Assembly (NCBI GenBank): GCA_021405315.1
Contig: QWIH01000015.1
Coordinates: 1 to 64,000, forward strand
Reading direction: 5' to 3'
Source of the DNA: Leptolyngbya sp. PLA1
Lineage (GTDB): Bacteria > Planctomycetota > Phycisphaerae > Phycisphaerales > UBA1924
DNA length: 64,000 nucleotides
Shown here piece by piece: positions 55,904 through 64,000 of the stretch (position 1 is its first letter; each line of letters begins with the position of its first letter). The notes under the pieces were generated by a model. The model was not told the DNA's origin. It was given only the letters and a program-made list of their open reading frames with translations, and searched no databases. The position numbers and the translations under genes were made by a program.

Positions 55904-56290
55904 ATGCCGCTGCTCGTGGTGAATAACGCCGTGCTCAAGTGCTCGTGCGGCACGGCGCCGTCAACGTTTTCCGTCGCCCCGGTAACCACGAAAGGTGGGA
56001 ACCAGCCCGCGGGAACGATCATGGACTTTGCACCAAATGTGAATATCAAGCCCTTCGGCATGTGCACGACAACGTCCAACCCGCAGGTGGCCGCGGCGAC
56101 CTCGGCCGCCAGCGGCGTGCTCACCCCGCAGCGGTGCATTCCGGCGACGCCTGCGCCCTGGTCGCCGGGCTGCAGCAAGACGATGATCGACAGCAAGCCC
56201 GCGCTCCACGACGGTTGCACGTGCAACTGCATGTGGAGTGGTTCGATCTCAGTGACGCAGGCGGGCCAGACCACGATTCAGGTGAGCTAG
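55904..56290 (+). CDS. PAAR-like protein (DUF4280 type)
   Basis: A 128-residue protein with the layout of DUF4280 PAAR-like proteins: LLVVNNAVLKCSCGTAPSTF at the start, the NIKPFGMC..NPQVAAAT and CIPATPAPWSPG segments, and CTCNCMWSGSISVTQAGQTTIQ at the end. PAAR-like proteins cap the tip of type VI or related contractile secretion machines and carry effectors. The ATG at 55904 has GGGAGG 5 bases upstream; a GTG at 55898 is less likely. A protein kinase gene follows after 51 bases on the same strand. No other T6SS component is in the window. Confidence 0.82.
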   Translation: MPLLVVNNAVLKCSCGTAPSTFSVAPVTTKGGNQPAGTIMDFAPNVNIKPFGMCTTTSNPQVAAATSAASGVLTPQRCIPATPAPWSPGCSKTMIDSKPALHDGCTCNCMWSGSISVTQAGQTTIQVS

Positions 56291-56341
56291 AGCGGCGACG
56301 GGAGCGTGCCTCTCGCGCGTCATGGAGTTCTGGACGACCCC

Positions 56342-57727
56342 ATGAGCCAGACCGAGACAGTCACCCTGACCAGGGCTGCCACGAAGCCCACAGCCGCCGA
56401 CGACGCCGGGGGTCCGCCCGCGCCCGCCGTCACGATTCCGGCGAGGCTGGGGCCCGTTCAACTCCTCCGTGAGATCGGGAAGGGGGGCATGGGGACGGTG
56501 TGGCTGGGGCGGCACGAGATGCTGCACCGCGACGTGGCGGTGAAGTTCATGCTGAACATGGTCCAGAGCCAGGATGACCCGGGCTTCGCGACCTTTCTTG
56601 AGGGGGCTCGCGCCGCCGCCGCGATTCGCCACAAGGGCATCAACTCCGTGCTCAACGCCGACGTGGTGGAGGGGATCCCCTTCCTCGTCATGGAGTATGT
56701 GGATGGTCCGACGCTGGACCGCCTGCTGGAGCTGGGCGGGAAGTTCACCCCGGCGGTTGTCCGAGTGGTGCTCGAGGCCGCCTGCGAGGCGGTGGGCGAA
56801 CTCCACGACCAGGGCATCATCCACCGCGACATCAAGCCCTCGAACATCCTGATCCAGCCCGATGGCACCCCTGTCCTCACGGACTTTGGTCTTGCCTGTG
56901 CGCGACCCGCGCAGAGCATGGGCGAGCGAGTCGAGGGCGTGGCGGGCACGCCCTGCTACATGGCGCCGGAGATGTTCGATCGCATGGTCTCTGCACGCAG
57001 CGACGTGTACGCCCTGGGCGTCATGGCCTTCGAGCTGCTCACGGGGCACCTGCCGTTCGAGGGCTCGCTGGACGAGGTGCGGCGTGCGCAGCGTGAGACC
57101 GAGCCAAACCTTGCGGAGATCACCGGCATCCACCCGGCGCTCGAGGAACTCCTCACCCGCGCGATGAACAAGAACCCGATGTTCCGCCTGAAGTCCGCGC
57201 GGCACATGCGCCATGCCGTCGAGGAGGCCTTCGGCCAGATCGATCAGATGCTCGTGGCCCGTGCGAAAGGGGAGGCCGAACTCGCCGCGCTCCTGGCGAC
57301 CTGGAGCCGTGGAGGCCGGGCGGCGTCGGGCGGCGCCGAGCCCACGCCGGAGCCCTCGTCGTACTACGACCGTCTGACCACGCTCGTCTCCAAGCGCAAG
57401 AACGATTCTGACCCGGCCCACAGCGCCGATGTCGATCAGCTGATCGAGCGCGTGCCGCAGGGCGTCGCCTGTGCGCGCTGTGCGACGCACATCGGGGGAG
57501 AGCCAGTCACTGGCCGGTGCCCCGGGTGCCTGCTGCTGGTTCGTCTCACGCTCAAGCCCGACCAGTCGCCCGGGGCTTCCACGCGGCCTGCGGCCCCGGC
57601 GCCGCCACCCACGGCGGAATCGGCTCCGGCGTCTCAATCGCCCGCCGGGCCCGGGCAGCCTTCGCCACGGCAATCCGGGCTCTTCACCCGCCTCGGGCGG
57701 GCGTGGCGCGGCTTCTGGCACCAGTAG
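56342..57727 (+). CDS. Ser/Thr protein kinase with C-terminal zinc-ribbon-like motif
   Basis: A 461-residue cytoplasmic kinase without membrane segments. The Hanks domain (about 37-305) has the G-loop GKGGMGTVWLG, K68, H161-R162-D163 with K165, D181-F182-G183 and APE at 208-210, so it should be active. After a linker, C-x2-C-x13-C-x2-C (CARCATHIGGEPVTGRCPGC) looks like a zinc ribbon, and the tail is Pro/Ala-rich and ends in a basic-aromatic LGRAWRGFWHQ. It is 51 bases downstream of the PAAR-like gene, recalling the kinase-controlled (PpkA-like) T6SS loci, but this is only an analogy. Its end overlaps the convergent gene by 44 bases. Confidence 0.9.
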   Translation: MSQTETVTLTRAATKPTAADDAGGPPAPAVTIPARLGPVQLLREIGKGGMGTVWLGRHEMLHRDVAVKFMLNMVQSQDDPGFATFLEGARAAAAIRHKGINSVLNADVVEGIPFLVMEYVDGPTLDRLLELGGKFTPAVVRVVLEAACEAVGELHDQGIIHRDIKPSNILIQPDGTPVLTDFGLACARPAQSMGERVEGVAGTPCYMAPEMFDRMVSARSDVYALGVMAFELLTGHLPFEGSLDEVRRAQRETEPNLAEITGIHPALEELLTRAMNKNPMFRLKSARHMRHAVEEAFGQIDQMLVARAKGEAELAALLATWSRGGRAASGGAEPTPEPSSYYDRLTTLVSKRKNDSDPAHSADVDQLIERVPQGVACARCATHIGGEPVTGRCPGCLLLVRLTLKPDQSPGASTRPAAPAPPPTAESAPASQSPAGPGQPSPRQSGLFTRLGRAWRGFWHQ

Positions 57728-58361
57728 CGGGCGCATCAAGCTCGTACGCACGAGCCAGCCACTTCAGCACGAACGCGTCCACCTCGTCCGGCGACGCCAA
57801 CGCCACGCGGTGGGTGATGCGGTCCTTCTTCGCGAAGCCGCCGGTGTCGAGCAGACGCCCGGGCAACTCCCGCCCGTCCTTGACGAGCGGCGTGAGGCAC
57901 AGGCCAAGGTCGACGCGCGTGTTCGTCGCGGGCCTGATCTGTGCGAAGACGTGCTCCCGGTACGCAGGAACGATCGTCTTGCAGGGGCAGATCTTCACGT
58001 CCCGCCCCAGCCCGCGGCAGGCCGTGTGCAGCTTCTCGTAGATCGCCCGCAGGCCGGTCTTCTTCCCGGCGTACTGCCCCTCCACGTACTTCGGCGCGAG
58101 CGCCAGGTACCGCTCGGGATCATCGTCCATCAGGGACAAGTCCCGCGCGAACGCACGCTCGGCCAGGTGCCGGCAGGCGTTGGTCCCAAGCCCGTGCTGC
58201 GCCTTCAGCCACGCGCGGGCCTCGCCGGGCCCGGTGAACTTCTCGGCGCGGATCGCCCGCATCCACGCGGCCAGCGACCTGCCGGTGGACTCGGGGAGCG
58301 TGCGCACCCACTCCGCCATCAGGCGCACGCTCGGATGCACGTCGTAGGTCAGAGTCGCCAC
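57684..58361 (-). CDS. DUF4287/DUF5655-domain protein
   Basis: A 225-residue soluble protein. The N-terminal half (EWVRTLPESTGRSLAAWMRAIRAE... WLKAQHGLGTNACRHLAERAF) matches DUF4287, and the C-terminal half (VKICPCKTIVPAYREHVFAQIRPATNTRVDLGLCL) matches DUF5655. The family is widespread and its role is unknown. The start is a GTG at 58361. It follows the metallo-hydrolase gene by 14 bases on the same strand and is likely to be cotranscribed. Its end runs under the kinase gene on the other strand. Confidence 0.85.
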   Translation of the reverse strand: MATLTYDVHPSVRLMAEWVRTLPESTGRSLAAWMRAIRAEKFTGPGEARAWLKAQHGLGTNACRHLAERAFARDLSLMDDDPERYLALAPKYVEGQYAGKKTGLRAIYEKLHTACRGLGRDVKICPCKTIVPAYREHVFAQIRPATNTRVDLGLCLTPLVKDGRELPGRLLDTGGFAKKDRITHRVALASPDEVDAFVLKWLARAYELDAPATGARSRATPARGG

Positions 58362-58375
58362 GGAAGCGGGCTCCC

Positions 58376-59353
58376 TCAGGCGTCGTCCTCGTCCTCGGCG
58401 GCCCGGGCGGCCTGCACGGGCGCTCGCCTCCCGAGCCTGGCGGCCTCCTTCGCCTCAGCCTCCAGAAGCTGCGCCTCGTACCGGGCCTTGTTGGTGCGGT
58501 AGTCCATCAGGAAGAGCACCTTCTCCGCGTTCTTGGCGCCGGAGAGCTTCGCCACCCGCTCCTTCGCGAACTGCATGTCGGTCCGCCTCGAGACATGCAC
58601 GAGCACGATGTGCTGGCACTCCAGCACCCGGAGCCACTCCGCGATGTCGTCGATGTGCATGTGCATCCCGATCTTCGCCCGCTCCTTGTGGTCGGGCTCG
58701 AAGAACGTGCACTCGGAGATGACCACGTGTGCCTTGCGCACGTCCTCCCGGAGCAGGTGAGGGCCCGGCAGCGTGTCGCCCGTGTACGCGATCTGCGGGA
58801 TCTCCAGCACACGCACGATTTCCACCCCCCGGTCCTTCAGTTCCCGGAGCTTTTCCTGGGGCAGATCGGCGAACTCCGGCTTGAGCTTCGTTCGGCGCTC
58901 GTAGACCACGTACCCGAAGCTCGGGGCCGTGTGCTCGGTCTCGAAGCCCCGAATGAACATGTTGTTCTTGATCTCGTAGGGCTGGTCGGGCAGCAGGGGC
59001 ACCAGGTCATAGGGCGTCCGCTGACGCTCCAGGTCCACGTACCCCTCCATCATCCGCTTGATGGACCCCGCGATCCGCGCGTCGCAGATGATCTTCGCGT
59101 TGCCCATGCCCTGGAACCGCCTCTGCGAGCAGTAATACGCCAGTCCCCCGATATGGTCCATGTGCCCGTGCGTGATCGCCAGGTGCTTGCTCGGAAGGAT
59201 CGCCCGCGGGCAGCTCCCGATGTCGAAGCCAAGGTCCAACTCGGGCACCATCAGGCTCGTGGACTCGCCCGCGATCGACTCCCCGTACAGCCGGTATGGC
59301 GGGAGATACAGGAAGCCCAGCGAGGGCTCACGGGGCGGCGGCTTGGGAAGCAT
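58376..59353 (-). CDS. RNase Z-like metallo-beta-lactamase-fold hydrolase
   Basis: A 325-residue metal-dependent hydrolase. The metal motif H62-x-H64-x-D66-H67 (THGHMDHIGGL) is intact, and the later elements EHTAPSFGYVVYER, AYTGDT and the C-terminal HMHIDDIAEW complete the site. The closest style is ribonuclease Z and related tRNA 3' processing enzymes, but the flexible exosite arm is not evident, so another phosphodiesterase is possible. GGAGG lies 9 bases before the ATG at 59353, and a TATGAT -10 box lies at 59417-59412. Confidence 0.85.
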   Translation of the reverse strand: MLPKPPPREPSLGFLYLPPYRLYGESIAGESTSLMVPELDLGFDIGSCPRAILPSKHLAITHGHMDHIGGLAYYCSQRRFQGMGNAKIICDARIAGSIKRMMEGYVDLERQRTPYDLVPLLPDQPYEIKNNMFIRGFETEHTAPSFGYVVYERRTKLKPEFADLPQEKLRELKDRGVEIVRVLEIPQIAYTGDTLPGPHLLREDVRKAHVVISECTFFEPDHKERAKIGMHMHIDDIAEWLRVLECQHIVLVHVSRRTDMQFAKERVAKLSGAKNAEKVLFLMDYRTNKARYEAQLLEAEAKEAARLGRRAPVQAARAAEDEDDA

Positions 59354-59437
59354 CGGGCGAATCCTCCTTCGGCGGGCTCTCGCCCGGACGTGAGTGTGCA
59401 ACGTCAGGCCGATCATACCCGGTGTCGCCACCCAACG

Positions 59438-59464
59438 AAAAACCGGAGGGGGCTGCCCCTCCGG
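59438..59464 (-). terminator. Rho-independent terminator of rplI
   Basis: On the minus strand, CCGGAGGGG pairs with CCCCTCCGG across a short loop and runs into TTTTT. It separates rplI from the hydrolase gene and its TATGAT box. Confidence 0.92.
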
Positions 59465-59495
59465 CGTGGTCCAGCATCAGGATGACGCGAGAGGC

Positions 59496-60287
59496 CTACT
59501 CCTTGGACTTCTTCTCGGCAGCGGGCTTGCCCTTGCCCTTCGCGGCCTTCTTGTCGCCATCGGCGGTGGCGGCCTCGGCCTTCTTGTCTCCGCCGCCCCA
59601 GCCCACGACGCGGGCCTTATCCGCCTGGAGGGCCTGCTCGAAGATGTCCACCCGCTTGCGCTCGACGCGCTCGCCGCGGTCGCCACGGTCGCCACGGTCG
59701 CCACGGTCGGGACGCTCGCCGCGCGGAGCACGCTCGGTCTTCTCGCCCTCCGCCGCGGGCTTCTCGCCCTCGGCGCCGGCCGCCGCGGCCTGCTTGGGCT
59801 TCTCGCCCTCGGGGGCGTCCTTGGGCAGCTCGCGGTCGGGCTTCACGAAGAGCCGGATCGTCGCGTCAAGGTCGGAGTCCAGCTTCATGTGGATGTCGTA
59901 CTTGTCGATGCGCTTGATGGCGCCGGGCAGCCTCACGTCGCGGGCGCGGACCTCGAAGCCCTTCTCGCCCAGTGCCGTCGCCACGTCCTGCTGGGTGATG
60001 GCGCCGTATAGAATGCCCTGGTCGTTGCAGGAGCGGATGAGCTCCAGCTCAACGCCCTGCAGCTTCTGAGTCGTCTCCTCGCGCTTGGTGCGCTGGAGCG
60101 CGACCTGCTTCTGCGCTTCCGCGCGCTTCGCCGAGAGCTTCGCGATGAGCTCATCGCTGGGCTGCGTTGCCAGGGCGCGGGGCAGCAGGTAGTTGCGGGC
60201 GTAGCCGATCTTCACGTTCACCACGTCGCCCACGATGCCCAGGGCTTCGACGCTCTCGATCAGCAGCAGCTTGACGGATCCGGCCAT
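59496..60287 (-). CDS. rplI: 50S ribosomal protein L9 with extended charged tail
   Basis: L9 binds 23S rRNA near the L1 stalk. The first 150 residues are a normal L9 (VKLLLIESVEALGIVGDVVNVKIGYARNYLLPRALA, and the C-domain VTALGEKGFEVRARDVRLPGAIKRIDKYDIHMKL-like segment). A further 110 residues follow, rich in E, K, P, R, G and D, with a run of RGDRGDRGDRGE encoded by a 9-base tandem repeat (59675-59710). Usual L9 is about 148 residues, so the tail is an addition. GGAAAGGA lies before the ATG, and a strong terminator follows. Confidence 0.94.
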   Translation of the reverse strand: MAGSVKLLLIESVEALGIVGDVVNVKIGYARNYLLPRALATQPSDELIAKLSAKRAEAQKQVALQRTKREETTQKLQGVELELIRSCNDQGILYGAITQQDVATALGEKGFEVRARDVRLPGAIKRIDKYDIHMKLDSDLDATIRLFVKPDRELPKDAPEGEKPKQAAAAGAEGEKPAAEGEKTERAPRGERPDRGDRGDRGDRGERVERKRVDIFEQALQADKARVVGWGGGDKKAEAATADGDKKAAKGKGKPAAEKKSKE

Positions 60288-60429
60288 GGTGGCTGTCCTT
60301 TCCGAGCCCCTTCAGGCCCGTCGAGTTAGGAGCGATTCCCGGGACACCCGTACATCGCCCCAACAAATGTGAGACTCCCGCGGCGTGCGAGAGAACTCAA
60401 GTCTAGGCTCCATCCCCGTTCCCGTCACC

Positions 60430-62694
60430 ATGACCGGCCTTTCGCCCAATCTCGACCTTGTCGCCACCTGCGCCTTCGGGCTGGAATCTGTCGTGGCGCG
60501 CGAACTCGGGGCCCTGGGCGTGGAGGCCAAGCCCTACGCCACGGGTCGGGTCGGCTTCGGGGGCGATGCCGCGACGATGATCCGGGCGAATCTCTGGCTC
60601 CGCGCTGCCGATCGCGTGCTCATCGCCGTGGGCCGTTTCCCCGCCTCGGACTTCGGCGTGCTCTTCGACGCGACCTACGCCCTTCCCTGGGAGCGCTGGA
60701 TCCCGCACGACTTCGCCTTTCCCGTCGATGGGCGGAGCGTGAAGAGCCAGCTCTCGTCGGTGCCCGCGTGCCAGAAGATCGTGAAGAAGGCGATCGTGGA
60801 GCGACTCCGGTCTGCGCACGGCGTGACCACGCTCCCCGAAACCGGCCCCACGGTTCGCGTGGAGGTCGCCATCCTGAAGGATCAGGTGACCCTCACGATC
60901 GACACGTCCGGGGATGGCCTTCACAAGCGTGGCTACCGCCCGCTGGTCGGCGAGGCCGCGCTCAAGGAGACCATGGCCGCGGGGTTGATCCTCTTGTCCA
61001 ACTGGCGGCCGGAGCGACCGCTGATCGACCCGTTCTGCGGCAGCGGCACGATCCCCATCGAGGCCGCGCTGATCGGTCGCAACATCGCCCCCGGCCTCTG
61101 CCGCGACTTCGACGCCCAGCACTGGCCCTGCTTCCCACGAGCGCAGTGGGATGCGCTCCGCGCCGAGGCTCGCGCCGCGGCGCGCCCCGCGCTCCCCATC
61201 ACCATTCACGGGAGCGACATCGACTCCAACGCGCTCTCGCTCGCGCGGGCTCACGCCGTGGCCGCCGGAGTTGACCGCGATGTTCATTTCCAGCGGCGGG
61301 ACATCGCCGATCTGGAGAGCAAGGCCGAGTTCGGGGTGATCATCGCCAACCCGCCCTACGGGGTGCGGCTGGGGGACACGGAGTCCACCGATCGGCTCTA
61401 CGCCCAGCTCCCCATCGTCTTCCGACGCCTCCCCACCTGGTCCTTCCACATCCTGACGGCGAGGCTGGATCTGGAGCGCCTCTTCGGGCAGGAGGCCACT
61501 CGCCGGCGCAAACTCTACAACTCCCGGATCGAGTGCACGTACTTCTCGTTCCTGGGCCCGAAGCCCCCGTCGCTCCGGCGCGACCCCGAACCCGGAGCCG
61601 AGCCCGCGTTGGAACCGGATGCTCCCGCCGACGATCCGGGTGAGTTCGAGCCCGAGTCCCCGCCGGGCGCGGTGCGTGGAGCGCAGCCGCCCCCGGCACC
61701 GCCGGCCCTTCTTCCAGCCGCGTTCGGGGGCCTGCGGGGGCGTGACGCGCGCGAGCTCGATCAGTTCGCGTCGCGCCTCGAGAAGAACGTCCGTCACCTT
61801 CGACGCTACCCGTCCCGGGGCATCACGTGCTACCGCGTCTACGAGCGGGACTGTCCGGATGTGCCGCTCATCATCGATGTCTACGAGGGGGCGGCGCACA
61901 TCTCGGAGTACGAGCGGGAGCACAGCCGCTCAGCCGCCCAGCAGGCCGACTGGTGGGACCGAGTGCGGGACATCACCGCCGGCGTGTTGTCGATTCCGCG
62001 AGATCTGGTGTTCACGAAGGAGAAGCACCGCCAGCGTGGCCTCACGCAGCACGAGAAGGTCGCGGATCGGCGCGCGACGCGCGTGATCACGGAGGGCGGG
62101 CTGAGGTTCGAGGTGAATCTCTCGGACTACGTCGACACGGGCCTGTTCCTCGACCACCGCCTGACCCGCGCGATGGTCCGTGAAGAGGCACCGGGCAGTC
62201 GCTTTCTCAACCTCTTCTGCTACACCGGCTCGTTCACCGTGTACGCGGCCGCCGGGGGCGCCGCCTCCACCACCAGCGTCGATCTGTCGAACACCTATCT
62301 CTCATGGGCCCGCCGGAACCTGGAACTGAACAGCCTGTGGACGCCCGCGCACGCGCTGGTGCGAGAGGGAGTGCTGGAGTTCCTCGAATCGCCCGACGCG
62401 GGGCGGGGGTACACCCTCGCGGTGGTCGATCCGCCCACGTTCTCCAACAGCAAGTCCACCGAGGACGACTGGGAGGTGGGCCGAGACCAGGCGGACCTCT
62501 TCGAGCGGCTGATCCCGCGCATGGCCCCCGGGGGCGTGATCTACTTCTCGAACAACTTCCGCCGGTTCAAGCTTGATGAGGCCACGCTCGCCCGTCTGGG
62601 TGTCACGGCGAGGGAGATTTCCAGCCGCACCGTTCCGCCGGAGTACCGCAACCGTCGCATCCACCGCTGTTGGCGGCTGGTGGTGGGGGGGTAG
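60430..62694 (+). CDS. rlmKL: Bifunctional 23S rRNA methyltransferase RlmKL
   Basis: RlmL makes m2G2445 and RlmK makes m7G2069 (E. coli numbering) in 23S rRNA. The 754-residue fusion has a THUMP domain (about 45-155), an N-terminal methyltransferase with DPFCGSGTIPIEAA and IIANPPYGVRLG, a Pro/Glu-rich linker (about 390-440), and a C-terminal methyltransferase with FLNLFCYTGSFTVYAAAGGA and VVDPPTFSNSK. The ATG at 60430 is chosen; a GTG at 60385 would add 15 residues, and a TAGGCT box (60404-60409) lies between, which speaks for the ATG. Confidence 0.92.
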   Translation: MTGLSPNLDLVATCAFGLESVVARELGALGVEAKPYATGRVGFGGDAATMIRANLWLRAADRVLIAVGRFPASDFGVLFDATYALPWERWIPHDFAFPVDGRSVKSQLSSVPACQKIVKKAIVERLRSAHGVTTLPETGPTVRVEVAILKDQVTLTIDTSGDGLHKRGYRPLVGEAALKETMAAGLILLSNWRPERPLIDPFCGSGTIPIEAALIGRNIAPGLCRDFDAQHWPCFPRAQWDALRAEARAAARPALPITIHGSDIDSNALSLARAHAVAAGVDRDVHFQRRDIADLESKAEFGVIIANPPYGVRLGDTESTDRLYAQLPIVFRRLPTWSFHILTARLDLERLFGQEATRRRKLYNSRIECTYFSFLGPKPPSLRRDPEPGAEPALEPDAPADDPGEFEPESPPGAVRGAQPPPAPPALLPAAFGGLRGRDARELDQFASRLEKNVRHLRRYPSRGITCYRVYERDCPDVPLIIDVYEGAAHISEYEREHSRSAAQQADWWDRVRDITAGVLSIPRDLVFTKEKHRQRGLTQHEKVADRRATRVITEGGLRFEVNLSDYVDTGLFLDHRLTRAMVREEAPGSRFLNLFCYTGSFTVYAAAGGAASTTSVDLSNTYLSWARRNLELNSLWTPAHALVREGVLEFLESPDAGRGYTLAVVDPPTFSNSKSTEDDWEVGRDQADLFERLIPRMAPGGVIYFSNNFRRFKLDEATLARLGVTAREISSRTVPPEYRNRRIHRCWRLVVGG

Positions 62695-62727
62695 GGGGCC
62701 ACACACCGGCCGCTACTACCATCCGGC

Positions 62728-63114
62728 ATGAACGCTCGACTTCTCCCTCTTCTGGCCGCGCCCGCCCTTCTCGGTGCCTGCACCGTCTCCCGGCATGATC
62801 AGGTGAAGGCTCACGCGCAGCGCACCGAGCGTGCGCTGGTTTCCGAGCGAGACCGCACCATCCGAAGCGACACGCTCGCCCCAGCCCGCGATGCCCGCCT
62901 GGGCCATCTGAGCACACTGCGCCTCTCCCTGTCCGCCGCCAACATCGCGCTGGGATCTGTCCCCTACGCGATTGACGAGCCCAAGCGGCCCGCGGCGTAC
63001 GACGTGCTGGACGAGGTGTATTCCACGATCGAGTGGAACATCCCGCTCGGCCCCGGCGACTCGCTGAAGCCCCTCCCCCGCCAGTTCCAGGGCAACGTGC
63101 TCCGGCTTGACTGA
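62728..63114 (+). CDS. Small lipoprotein
   Basis: A 128-residue protein with the lipobox LLGAC, lipidated at C18. The rest is soluble and charged (SRHDQVKAHAQRTERALVSERDRTIRSD) with no known family. The ATG lies 5 bases after a TACCAT box (62717-62722), so the message may be leaderless. It follows rlmKL by 33 bases. Confidence 0.68.
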   Translation: MNARLLPLLAAPALLGACTVSRHDQVKAHAQRTERALVSERDRTIRSDTLAPARDARLGHLSTLRLSLSAANIALGSVPYAIDEPKRPAAYDVLDEVYSTIEWNIPLGPGDSLKPLPRQFQGNVLRLD

Positions 63115-63177
63115 ACCCCGCGACGCACTGCACACCCGCCGCTGGACTATTCGCCCCGCGGCCCCAACGCTTCACGC

Positions 63178-64000
63178 TTGGACCACGCCACCCCCGAGAA
63201 CCAAAGCCCGCCGCCCGTCCCGCCGAGTTCTGGTGGCCAGCCCGCGCCGGCCTCGCACGGGCCGCCCTTCTCCAGCCCGCGACCGGCGCCGCGTCCCACC
63301 CCCATGCACCCCCGTCGCGTGCGTGGGGGCGTGCGACTTTCGGGCGGCATCGTGGAGGGGCCGACCCTGTGGGCTGCGCAGCGATGGATGCGTGTGGTAG
63401 AGGTTGCGGCTCCTGGCGCGAACCTCACCGAGGGGCTGGAGTACGCGAAGCTGGGCCAGACCAAGCGCATCGCCGTCTCTCCCGGGCGCATCGAAGCGGC
63501 GATCCAAGGCCGCGCGGACCGCCCGTACCTCACGCAGATCAGCTTCGGCCGCCTGGCCGACGCCGAATGGGAGCGTGTCGCCCGCGTGATGGCGGAGGGC
63601 GCCGTCTACTCCGCCAAGCTCCTCGCGGGCGAGCTTCCGTCGAACATCGAGGACGCGTTCGGACCGCTGAACTTGCGGCTGTTCCCGAGTGAGCCCGGGC
63701 ACCTCGCCGTGTCCTGCACGTGCGCCGAGTTCCGCATGGCGGCCGAGGCCCCGCCCCAGCCGGGGGCCGACGCTCGCTGGTGCAAGCACGTGTGCTGCCT
63801 TTCGCACATCCTGGCGGGCAAGCTCGCCAACGAGCCGCTGCTCATCTTCGCGCTTCGGGGCCTTGAGGGCGCGGAGTTGCTCGAAAGGCTCCGCGACCAG
63901 CGTGCGTCGGTATCCGCCGCCCCTGGAGACCGCGTGTCCGTCTACCAGCAGCACGTCCCCGGGATCAACGACCTGCCTGCGAAGACACTCGAAGAGTCCA
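63178..64000 (+). CDS. SWIM zinc-finger protein, cut by the window end
   Basis: An open frame that runs off the window. It has WAAQRWMRVVE, EYAKLGQTKRIAVSPGRIEAAIQG, SAKLLAGELPSNIEDAF, and the SWIM motif C-x-C-x(n)-C-x-H (SCTCAEF... ARWCKHVC), as in the bacterial SWIM family that accompanies SNF2 helicases. An SNF2 helicase is at 51448-54654. Its zinc finger probably binds DNA or protein. The first 50 residues are Pro-rich; the TTG at 63178 and the ATG at 63304 are both possible starts, so the beginning is uncertain. Confidence 0.75.
   Translation, partial: MDHATPENQSPPPVPPSSGGQPAPASHGPPFSSPRPAPRPTPMHPRRVRGGVRLSGGIVEGPTLWAAQRWMRVVEVAAPGANLTEGLEYAKLGQTKRIAVSPGRIEAAIQGRADRPYLTQISFGRLADAEWERVARVMAEGAVYSAKLLAGELPSNIEDAFGPLNLRLFPSEPGHLAVSCTCAEFRMAAEAPPQPGADARWCKHVCCLSHILAGKLANEPLLIFALRGLEGAELLERLRDQRASVSAAPGDRVSVYQQHVPGINDLPAKTLEES

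Noticed and set aside
55904-57727. A full type VI secretion locus
   Set aside because: Only a PAAR-like gene and a kinase are present; no sheath, tube, baseplate or ClpV gene is in the window.
59675-59710. 9-base tandem repeat as a CRISPR or minisatellite regulatory element
   Set aside because: It lies inside rplI and codes for an RGD-type run in the protein tail.

Overview
The window is GC-rich, densely coded and carries marks of a planctomycete, most likely of the Phycisphaerae lineage. The evidence is two pseudopilin-like proteins with a [14 protein letters not shown]-type N-terminus and an H-x9-DG motif, several secreted proteins ending in paired calcium loops followed by GGGCP, Cys-rich GACC repeats, an EALEQRQLLA-type N-terminus on a giant protease, a Ser/Thr kinase fused to CHASE2, and sigma-54 together with many ECF-like factors. 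The lineage is an inference from protein style, since no rRNA gene is present. No CRISPR array, insertion sequence, prophage or rRNA operon was seen.

Layout. 1-10.5 kb: two calcium-loop secreted proteins, an isolated nuoB, a pseudopilin-like gene, a coiled-coil envelope protein, an S9 peptidase, a c-type haem-like secreted protein, a large lipoprotein and an EVE-domain gene. 10.5-16.2 kb: rpoN and recR, an ArnT-like glycosyltransferase, a candidate small RNA, tRNA-Ser(GGA), pgpA and two small genes. 16.3-25.9 kb: a MacB-like permease with a CHASE2 kinase and a coupled small protein, a XerC/D recombinase, an STN-like protein with an ECF sigma factor and a small membrane protein, and a VKOR-DsbA-DsbA fusion. 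26.0-33.2 kb: a 14-repeat Cys-rich secreted protein, rpsL-rpsG, a second pseudopilin-like gene and a chimeric multicopper oxidase. 33.5-45.5 kb: mqnC, a membrane protein, a lipoprotein/ECF/anti-sigma operon, uvrA, a dut operon, a CapD-like dehydratase, tRNA-Val(UAC) and waaA. 45.7-64 kb: an 1824-residue subtilase, tRNA-Lys(UUU), an SNF2 helicase, a PAAR-like gene with a kinase, a DUF5655 gene, a metallo-beta-lactamase-fold enzyme, rplI, rlmKL, a small lipoprotein and a SWIM zinc-finger gene cut by the window end.

How the genes work together. Core functions (transcription, translation, repair, respiratory quinone, lipid and LPS core synthesis) are interleaved with a large envelope and secretion programme. 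The secreted proteins share modules (calcium loops, GACC repeats), which suggests a common surface-display or maturation route. The disulfide-forming fusion could serve the Cys-rich exported proteins, but that link is only inferred. Promoter-like sequences recur with a TACNNT -10 box, sometimes so close to a start codon that the mRNA would be leaderless.
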